Positions 55,990 through 64,000 of a stretch of DNA of 64,000 nt are shown here, in pieces. The notes beneath the pieces were generated by a model that was given only the letters and a program-made list of their open reading frames with translations, was not told the DNA's origin and did no database searches. The translations under genes and the position numbers were made by a program. Source of the DNA: Reticulitermes speratus (Eukaryota; Arthropoda; Insecta; Blattodea; Rhinotermitidae). Position 1 is the first letter of the stretch. The number at the start of each line of letters is the position of its first letter. The DNA is taken from the NCBI GenBank assembly GCA_021186555.1, contig JAJKFL010000031.1, positions 20,614,487-20,678,486 of the forward strand, read 5' to 3'.

Positions 55990-56272
55990 GGTAAAGGTAA
56001 AGTAAAGTTCACCCTAGAACAGGCCATGAAGGCCCAGAGGGGGAATAGAAGTGTAGCTCTACTCTTTCTTTAACCTCGGGGCTAAGTGGGGGTGGGTGGT
56101 AAACGCCACGCCCCGGCCGCTTTATCCCCGGGAATGACCCGGTACCCATTGTACAGGAGACTGATAGGCCCCAGGGCCGGTGTGGACGGGTGCTGAAAAT
56201 CTCGCCCCCACCGGGATTCGATCCCCGGACCGCCCAGCTCGTAGCGATTCGCTATACCGATTACGCTATGGA
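55990..56272 (-). mobile_element. tRNA-SINE family C, young subtype
   Basis: Very similar to 47519-47811 (CCCTAGAACAGGCCATGAAG, CGGGATTCGATCCCCGG on plus). The head ends at CTATACCGATTACGCTAT; the outermost bases are missing. A weak flanking repeat (GAACTGTG and GAGTTGTG) may be the target site. Confidence 0.87.
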
Positions 56273-56755
56273 GTTGTGTAACCACATTGACATCCCTTCG
56301 GTTAATTTTTTTTTTTTTGTTGAATGGAAACGTCGCAGTGTTTGTGTAGTACTCTGGGACCGGCTGTCGACATTTTCTTGTCCCTGATGCCTTGAAAGTG
56401 GAAGGGCTTCGACGGAGTTGTTAAGTTCTGCTGAAAGGCAGTTGTACACAGCGGATGGATGGAAGAGCTCAGTGTGTTGTGCTTTTAGCGCACTCTCCGT
56501 CCCACGGGAAGTGACCTAAAGTCGTTCCGTTCACTGGCGATCCTCAGGCCACAGCAGTGGATATGACCCCGGTTCGACGCTATTCCAGCCGACCCATATT
56601 AACTGACATTGGACGCTGCAAGTCTCCTCAGGGCCCCATACAAAGAAAGGCTATATAACGAAACATGCGCTGTGTTAAAATAAAGAAGAAACTTTACGAG
56701 ATACAATTGCGTCTGTGTCGTGACGGCCTTCTGGTTGCTAGTTAGAGACTAGCGA
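56273..56755. other. Unrecognised sequence
   Basis: A T-run at 56308. Nothing else assigned. Confidence 0.5.
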
Positions 56756-56757
56756 CG

Positions 56758-56840
56758 TGCAGCAAGTTTCATACTGAAGACCTAAAAGTATTAAGGCAAC
56801 ACTGTACAACATTTTGTCGCCCGGGATTTGTGCGCCCCTG
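56758..56840 (+). repeat. Right half of a hAT-type MITE (29748 family)
   Basis: CAGCAAGTTTCATACTGAAG, AAGGCAACACTGTACAAC and TTTGTGCGCCCCTG correspond to the right half. The left end is missing. Confidence 0.65.
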
Positions 56841-56846
56841 GAAGCA

Positions 56847-57020
56847 GCAGTAGTAGCAGCAGTATCAGTAGTAGTAGTAGTAGTAGTAGTAGTAGGTAGT
56901 AGTAGGGATAGTAGTACATGTATCAGCAGCAACAGTGGTGGTAGCAGCGGTAATAGTGTTATTATTATTATTACACGTAGTAGTAGTAGTAGTAAATATT
57001 AGTAGTAGATAGTAGTAGAC
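56847..57020 (+). repeat. Imperfect (GTA)n trinucleotide array
   Basis: GTAGTA runs with interruptions and a short TTATTATTA part. Confidence 0.93.
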
Positions 57021-57897
57021 ATGTAACACTCGTGGTAGTAGTGATATCAGACAGATGTAAGGACACTATTACGCTTACATAAATGATCGAAATACTAGGG
57101 CGGGAAATACGAATCGTCGCACTGAAACGAATTATCCCAATTACACAAAAGCTATTAACAGAGTGTTCAGGAGATCAGCTGTTATTCACTAATATGCCTG
57201 TCTGTCTGTCTGTTCGCGTCCCTGTAGCTTTTCATGTAACTCTCAAATGATTTCAGTGTACGTAGCTGTCTTATTGAAGATAACGTCATTATCCGACCTT
57301 CTGCAGCCTTTACGACCCACCATTACATAAAGCCTAAGACAGTGTAAGCCAAGGGAACAAAATACAGCCCTGAGCAAAATGACTATCGTAAGACCTAACA
57401 AGCTCTTGAGTCGCAGTTGAGGGGCGGGCAATGCGGCAGTCTTACGAAACAACGAGCGTCTGCCTGCTCTTGCTGTTAGCGTGCTTTGCAATTCAGGACG
57501 AGTCTAATTTCCCCCTTTCCTCAAAAGCTAGACCGCTGGAAGTTGGAAAATTAAACACGCTGTTTTAGTGCATATGAAGTGGGAAGTGATATGATAGTTA
57601 GCAATTGTTCCTGAGATCTGCTGCTGTTGCTTTGAGCGATGTAAAGTTGAAGCACGGTGTGGAAACAGAACTATAAATGAAGCCGTCTTCTAATTATAGT
57701 GTATTGAAAAAACAGTCATATTAAACAGTAAGTTAATATTCACAACGCAGTGCAGTGTTTTATGAGTAACTGCACACAAACGTTGTTTGACATTAATTTT
57801 ACTGCCGTTCTGCAATAGTGTACTCTGTAATAATGTAGACTAGAAACAGCATTTATAATAAATCAGATAAACTTCAAGATCTCTTCTCACTTGGTAA
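57021..57897. other. Unrecognised sequence
   Basis: Nothing assigned. Confidence 0.5.
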
Positions 57898-57995
57898 AAA
57901 AACTGCTCATCTTCATCACATGGGGTTGCACAAGAAGCCTTAAGGCTGCGGTGCGTCCGTAGCATCTGCTGCGGGGCACTTCACCACACAAAAAA
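57898..57995 (+). repeat. 3' part of tRNA-SINE family D
   Basis: CTCATCTTCATCACATGGGG, then the hairpin GCTGCGG, TGCGT, CCGTAGC, then CTGCTGCGGGGCACTTCACC and an A-run. 5'-truncated. Confidence 0.75.
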
Positions 57996-58044
57996 AATAT
58001 CTTCTCAGCAATGCATCGAATCCCAGCAAAATAATGGAACTAAT

Positions 58045-58597
58045 TTGGATATCTCCGAAAATATAAAGTTTAAAGAAAAAATATACAAAACTATAATTTT
58101 GCTTGTTGTTTTGTATGGTTGTGAAACTTGGTCTCTCACACTGAGGGAGGAACATAGGCTGAGGGTGTTCGAGAATAGGATGCTGAGGAGGATATTTGGG
58201 CCTAAGAGGGAGGAGGTAACAGGGAAGTGGAGAAGACTACATAACGAGGAGCTTTATGATCTGTACTCATAACAAAATATTATTCGGGTGATCAAATGAA
58301 GAAGAATGAGGTGGGCAGGGCATGTGGCATGTATTTGAGAGAGGAGAGGTGCACATAGGGTTTGATGGCGAAATCTGAAGGAAAGAAACCACGTGAAATA
58401 CCTAGATGTAGATGGGAGGATAATATTAAAATGGTTCTTTAAGAAATAGAATGGGGGCGTGCATTGGATTGCTCTGGCTCAGGACGGGACAAGTGGCGTG
58501 CTGTTGTGAACACTGTAATGAACCTTCGGGTTACATAAAATGCAGGGAATGTCTTGACTACCTGAGATACTCTTAGCTTTTCAAGAAGGGCTCCGCT
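58045..58597 (+). pseudogene. 5'-truncated LINE reverse transcriptase remnant
   Basis: The first part reads [20 protein letters not shown] and [20 protein letters not shown] in frame, up to a stop after YDLYS at about 58270. Downstream, NIIRVIK and RMRWAG are followed by more stops. The 3' end (ACCTTCGGGTTACATAAAATG) passes into a CAGT array. It is the same element as 13383-13985 and clearly non-functional. Confidence 0.85.
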
Positions 58598-58620
58598 GCA
58601 GTCAGTCAGTCAGAGTCAGG
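58598..58620 (+). repeat. (CAGT)n at the LINE 3' end
   Basis: CAGTCAGTCAGTCAG, a different tetranucleotide from the other copies. Confidence 0.75.
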
Positions 58621-58660
58621 CTAATCAGGATATGATGTTTTAAAATAGAATTTCCCGCGA

Positions 58661-60025
58661 CATTGTCACTGCACCCAGCAGGTTGTAATGCTGCACATTG
58701 TCACTGCACCCAGCAGGTTGTAATGCTGCACATTGTCACTGCACCCAGCAGGTTGTAATGCTGCACATTGTCACTGCACCCAGCAGGTTGTAATGCTGCA
58801 CATTGTCACTGCACCCAGCATGTTGTAATGCTGCACATTGTCACTGCACCTAGCAGGTTGTAATGCTGCACATTGTCACTGCACCCAGCAGGTTGTAATG
58901 CTGCACATTGTCACTGCACCCAGCAGGTTGTAATGCTGCACATTGTCACTGCACCCAGCAGGTTGTAATGCTGCACATTGTCACTGCACCCAGCAGGTTG
59001 TAATGCTGCACATTGTCACTGCACCCAGCAGGTTGTAATGCTGCACATTGTCACTGCACCCAGCAGGTTGTAATGCTGCACATTGTCACTGCACCCAGCA
59101 GGTTGTAATGCTGCACATTGTCACTGCACCCAGCAGTTGTAATGCTGCACATTGTCACTGCACCCAGCAGGTTGTAATGCTGCACATTGTCACTGCACCC
59201 AGCAGGTTGTAATGCTGCACATTGTCACTGCACCCAGCAGGTTGTAATGCTGCACATTGTCACTGCATACCCAGCAGGTTGTAATGCTGCACATTGTCAC
59301 TGCACCCAGCAGGTTGTAATGCTGCACATTGTCACTGCACCCAGCAGTTGTAATGCTGCACATTGTCACTGCACCCAGCAGGTTGTAATGCTGCACATTG
59401 TCACTGCACCCAGCAGGTTGTAATGCTGCACATTGTCACTGCACCCAGCAGGTTGTAATGCTGCACATTGTCACTGCACCCAGCAGGTTGTAATGCTGCA
59501 CATTGTCACTGCACCCAGCATGTTGTAATGCTGCACATTGTCACTGCACCTAGCAGGTTGTAATGCTGCACATTGTCACTGCACCCAGCAGGTTGTAATG
59601 CTGCACATTGTCACTGCACCCAGCAGGTTGTAATGCTGCACATTGTCACTGCACCCAGCAGGTTGTAATGCTGCACATTGTCACTGCACCCAGCAGGTTG
59701 TAATGCTGCACATTGTCACTGCACCCAGCAGGTTGTAATGCTGCACATTGTCACTGCACCCAGCAGGTTGTAATGCTGCACATTGTCACTGCACCCAGCA
59801 GGTTGTAATGCTGCACATTGTCACTGCACCCAGCATGTTGTAATGCTGCACATTGTCACTGCACCTAGCAGGTTGTAATGCTGCACATTGTCACTGCACC
59901 CAGCAGGTTGTAATGCTGCACATTGTCACTGCACCCAGCAGGTTGTAATGCTGCACATTGTCACTGCACCCAGCAGGTTGTAATGCTGCACATTGTCACT
60001 GCACCCAGCAGGTTGTAATGCTGCA
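58661..60025 (+). repeat. 35-bp minisatellite, 39 units
   Basis: Unit CATTGTCACTGCACCCAGCA followed by GGTTGTAATGCTGCA. A variant pair (CAGCATGTTG then CCTAGCAGG) recurs near 58820, 59520 and 59835, showing block duplication about 20 and 9 units apart. Two units lack a G (near 59135 and 59344) and one has an extra AT (59267). Short frames across it are artefacts. Confidence 0.97.
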
Positions 60026-60139
60026 CATTTGTATTCACTTCCACCTGTCATGACTCAGGTTCTCCGTGTCGTTTCTAACAAGTCCTTTCGGTCTAATGCT
60101 GGAAGTGTGTTTTGATATTACGACTGCCTCCTGGATCAT

Positions 60140-60450
60140 AAGTAATTCCATGAAGCACAGTCCCTCCTGAGAAGCTAATGGTCGTTCATCTACTCAAGAA
60201 AACCCGTGTCTTTTACGGACCCCGAATGCTTATTACCGTGTCCGCAAGAGGCCACTACAGGACCCTGTCCTGAGCCAGATTAATCGAGTCTACACCTTCC
60301 TCCTCTTTTTCTTTGGGACCAATTTTGGTACTGTTCTGCCATCTACGCCTAGGTTATGCAAGTAGTGTCTTCGCTTCGTGTGGTCCGACCGAAATTCTGT
60401 ATGAATTTCTCTTTTCTCCCCGTACATGTTATATGCCGCGGCCAACCAGG
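60140..60450 (-). repeat. Diverged LINE 3' remnant
   Basis: TCCATGAAGCACAGTCC, GAAGCTAATGGTCG, CTACTCAAGAAAACC and CCTGTCCTGAGCCAGATTAA parallel 16842-17000. The minus-strand frame at 60290-60724 owes its C-terminal half to it; the other half is unrecognised. Confidence 0.65.
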
Positions 60451-62945
60451 ACACAGCATTAATGCGTCCTGTTCCAGATGTTAATTCTTCAAGTGAAATT
60501 GTATAAGTTAAGCAGGCATGTGTACTGTTGGAAACTGGTTGTGAAATTCCAGGAGGTGAGAGGTGGCGTACATTGCAGTCACTCGTCAAGCTAGGCGGGG
60601 ATTTTCCCGCCTCCCTGGCGTACTGTGCTTCATTAAAGTGGACATTGTGGATCCAATATGCATATAACTGTCTTGCAGCATGCATCTCTCCCTCCTCTAT
60701 ATAAATCATGGCTTTACACGACACTGAAATTTCAGCCTCCAGTAAGACTAACGTGTTGAATTAGCAGGTTTATCAGTTTGAGAGTAATTATACTCGTAAA
60801 TAATTTAGCATAAAGTAATTGTGTGCCTTCAATTACAGTGTTTGCTCTAACCACACGTACTGTCACGGCTTGGTAAGTAGCACAACGCCTCCTATGCCAT
60901 AAACCAAGCCAAGTAACCAGCTAACCAGTTCATGTTGTTAGTTGTTCTCGTGCCCTTGTGATATAATTGGACGTATTAATGTGTCTAGCGAGTCCGCATG
61001 TGCTCCGAGCCACAGTTGGGCATCGAGTGGAGCCATTTAAGTCTCTTTATGCGCCGAACATCGCGGTAGAATGCGCATTTCAGGTTTGGCGTGGCTATTG
61101 GCCGTCGTGTGTGATGTGTTTGTCTGTCTGTCCGCGTTAATTCTGGAATAGTAGCTGTCACAAGCGAATCATAGCTGTTCATTGTCTTCATTCCATCACA
61201 GCCAACCCTATGTAAGTTCTGTAGTTGAAAGGGCGTCATTTAACATGTGGAAGACTGAAATCTTTATTGTATACACAGATTCAGTTCGTACCTCACAGAG
61301 AACACAGTCTGCAGCCATTATAAAGGCACGTCGGTGAATGCTGTGTAGGAGATAGCGTGTGTTTGAGTTACACGGAACACGTAGGCGTAAATGCAGTGTG
61401 TGGACAACTTGCGGAGGTTTGAGTGTTAAACCCGGTCGTAAGTATAGTTACCACTAGGTTTTAAAGCGTTAAGAAGCAAACCGATCCTTTGCGTTCTTAC
61501 TCGGTTAACACTTTTACACAGTCGTCGAAAGTCATCAGATTAATTATGATAAATCTACCGTAGCGTGACACGAATGTTCGGCTTATTTAATAGCAAAGCG
61601 ACACGATCCTAACTTGGTGACATTTACTTGTTAAGGTATATGACAAGTGTCTGAATTAATTTATTCATGAGCAGACGCGGGGTGGGTGGGTGTATATGGA
61701 TTTATCAGGCTGAGAACAGGTACAAATAGCGGCCTTTTTGGTACGTGATAACGCAATTAGAGGTTCCGTAAAAGGCACGAACTTCTTGACTGCTTAGCAG
61801 ATGTTGAATTCACAGGCATAAGTCTGCTACATTGAAGTAATTAGGACTGTATTGTTCATATAAATCGGAATCACAATATTTAGGGTTGTTAGTGAATGAT
61901 ATATTCAGCACACAATGAATTCATCTACAAGACGAAGACACAGATATATATGATATTCGCGAAAACAAGACGAAGGTAACGCGGTAGTTACTTAGTCGCC
62001 AGGTAGGTCTAGAGTGCAGTTCTTTTGTCTTTCAAATCGTCGCCATTTTACGTTTTATTATTCCACTTCGCCAAATCACAAATTCAGCAGTACTGACTGT
62101 GTTAACGAAACTGTATGTCAAAACGAATGACAAATTGGCAGACAGGTTCCTATGCCCTACAGAAGGTCTCTTTCTACACTTAGCATTTGCATGAGGAATT
62201 ATACAGAAGAAAGGTTTGGAAAGGTGCGCAGTATTCTACAGATCCAATTGTACACAGAAATACGCAACATGTTATTTTATTTGCGGTGTCTTTTCTTACA
62301 ATTTAATTAGCAAAAATTGATTTTAATTATATAAAAAGTCACAAATTAACTCTGCTGTCGGCGAAAATTTTTAACCTTTCATTACTCAACTTTTATTTAG
62401 TAATTCAATTTTGTCGGAAAGAAATACGTGCCATTCCAGATATTTTAGTAGAGTTCGAAGAAGTGCCTCACTTAAACTACCTCCTGTAAATGCAACCCTT
62501 AGAGTATGGAACATTTAAAGAGAAGTTACAAAATACAATACTGAGGCACGGGCATCGGTGTGACTGACGCAGACGAGGAATACAAACTGCTTAAATGAAA
62601 ACTGACCCTTATCTGGTTGCTGGCGGTACAAGTGAGTTTTATTTCAGAAATTCGGAGTCGTATTAATTTCGGAGACGATTAAATGAGGCGGAATGATCGC
62701 ATACGCAGAGTGGACAGATGAAGCGTAGAGTGAGGGATCTAGGTGGCTAGGAGGAAGAATGAGACAAAGGAGAGGCAGGGACGCAGATTTTTATGTCGAA
62801 ACAGGCAGTAAATTTCTTAATGTGAGAGGGATCAAGATAATAGCATAAAGTTCTTATAAAATATGCCATAATTCACTGGACCACTGGACGACCTGTTACC
62901 ACTTTCTAATACGTTCTGTGCTGGGATTTATTTTTAGATGCAATT
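60451..62945. other. Long unrecognised stretch
   Basis: No SINE, LINE, MITE or array identified. The 84-codon minus frame at 60985-61239 is unassigned. A repeat-poor stretch and therefore the better place to look for conserved non-coding sequence. Confidence 0.5.
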
Positions 62946-62947
62946 CA

Positions 62948-62962
62948 CCCCCCCCCCCCCCC
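62948..62962. repeat. Poly(C) run
   Basis: 15 consecutive C. Confidence 0.95.
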
Positions 62963-63597
62963 AAAATTACTTTAATGCATGTACATACATGATATTACAG
63001 TTTATCGTATTTTGTTTTCAAAATTATAATCCTTTGATGGTTGGAAGCTCGAGGTAGCCCATAACTTTTCAAGTTAATATGCAAATTTATAAATAAAAAG
63101 GGGGGTTAATCAAAGTATCATGGGTTCATGTATAATTGGGATGCCAAAACGTGCATGTTTAACAACCTAGAAATATTCCCCCAAATCACGCGTGAAGTAA
63201 TGAACACTGCGGGACCGGTGTTAATAACGTGTTAATAACGCTAGAGTGTAAAAGGAATTTGCATATATGCTGTCGGCCTGCTTATGACGGAATGTAACGG
63301 AGAACGAGCGTCCTTTTGTGGTCGTCAGTTAACAGGCAGCTGCTGGTCCCTCTAAAACTGTCTAACCATTAATTAGAATAGTGAAGCTATAAAACACGAA
63401 AAATAGTAATAATATTGAGAAATAAATAAGTTCTCTAAACCATGGCCGCGTTCGAATCACGCAGAATGGCCATATTAAGTTTGAACGGATTATTGGCGTC
63501 TATAAAATTGTTTATTTATGAAATGCTGTCACTGCCGTATGACGTAGCTTTGTTTACAAAGTCTAATTAGCTTTTCTCCACGTGTAGGTCTACATGC
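62963..63597. other. Unrecognised sequence
   Basis: Nothing assigned. Confidence 0.5.
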
Positions 63598-63752
63598 ACG
63601 CACACACTCACAGTGACACACTCACTCGCACTTACACACTTGTTCATACAAAAACACGCACACACTCACACTCGCACTCGCACTTACGCACTTGTTCACA
63701 CAAAAACACGCACGCACTCACACTACACACAAACACGCACACACTCACGCAC
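63598..63752 (+). repeat. CACA-rich compound repeat
   Basis: Two units of about 46-50 bp, each running from CGCACTTACACACTTGTTCA-like sequence to CAAAAACACGC, followed by simpler ACAC/CGCA repeats. Confidence 0.85.
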
Positions 63753-63904
63753 ACAATCTATTCTTAAAAAGAAGCTTCTGACTCCAATGTGTGCTGATTC
63801 TTGGCTTTTTACGACGCTGCGTCATACAAGCTGGCTGTTTAGCGTGGAGTCGTGTGATTGTGAAAGATGAACTGAAAAGATTGGAGAAGGAAAACGGCTG
63901 TGGC

Positions 63905-64000
63905 GTGTGAGATTTCAGGCTTCTTCCGCTTTGTATATAGTTGAGGTCTTCGCTCCTCTGCGATGTTACGCGGCGTGGGTTGCTGGTTGGTTACCGACGT
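63905..64000 (-). mobile_element. Family 2 retroelement terminus cut by the window end
   Basis: GATTTCAGGCTTCTTCCGCT (tail block, as at 9326), then CTTCGCTCCTCTGCGATGTT, ACGCGGCGTGGGTTGCTGG and TTACCGACGT at the last base. The hammerhead-like part and any second arm lie beyond the window. Confidence 0.65.

Noticed and set aside
58661-60025. CRISPR-like array (35-bp regular repeat)
   Set aside because: There are no variable spacers; the whole 35 bp repeats head to tail, and the genome is eukaryotic.

Overview
The window looks like intergenic or intronic DNA from a large, repeat-rich insect genome. The LINE, tRNA-SINE and Penelope-like repertoire resembles what I know from cockroaches and termites (Blattodea, for example Periplaneta). 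That assignment rests on memory of repeat families, not on a gene. I find no intact protein-coding gene, rRNA or functional tRNA gene. Most open frames are chance frames, or frames held open by tandem repeats whose unit length is divisible by three. The only recognisable coding remnants are decayed C-termini of a non-LTR reverse transcriptase. One weak exception is a thrombospondin-type-1-like cysteine pattern on the minus strand near 15.5 kb.

Layout. 0-12 kb: small inverted-repeat elements (2.4, 9.3, 10.1 and 10.8 kb), tRNA-derived SINEs (8.3 and 11.7 kb) and a CA microsatellite (4.8 kb). 12-25 kb: decayed LINE copies (13.4, 16.8, 19.6 and 23.9 kb), SINEs, a hammerhead-like motif (21.8 kb) and a 51-bp minisatellite (23.0 kb). 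25-35 kb: mostly unique sequence with two hAT-type MITEs and SINEs at 27.5 and 33.0 kb. 35-50 kb: three long minisatellites (36-bp x19, 72-bp x7, 79-bp x14), SINE clusters and several Penelope-like terminal repeats (44.8-45.5, 46.4 and 50.3-51.1 kb). 50-60 kb: a dense family C SINE cluster (52.4-56.3 kb), a hAT MITE, a LINE copy and a 35-bp x39 minisatellite. 60-64 kb: largely unrecognised sequence, ending inside another retroelement terminus.

The most interesting signal is a set of short elements. Five of them share one design: target-site duplication of 9-16 bp, about 70-90 bp inverted arms, a single-sided tail of about 29-36 nt, then the second target-site copy. The arms of one family carry hammerhead-ribozyme-like cores (CTGANGA, a GC-rich stem, GAAA, then a palindrome such as ACATGT, ACATATGT or ATACGTAT). 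This matches the published small hammerhead variants of Penelope-like retroelements, which have a minimal stem III and cleave as dimers. Related pseudo-LTR copies occur singly, as a direct pair and as an inverted pair carrying a nested SINE.

History visible in the repeats: one SINE family is a composite made by insertion of a poly(A)-tailed segment with a 21-bp duplication, and the composite then spread. A younger SINE sits inside an older relative, a SINE sits inside a Penelope-like pair, and copies of one LINE end in different tetranucleotide arrays. Nothing here acts as a pathway; the window is a record of retroelement, MITE and minisatellite turnover.
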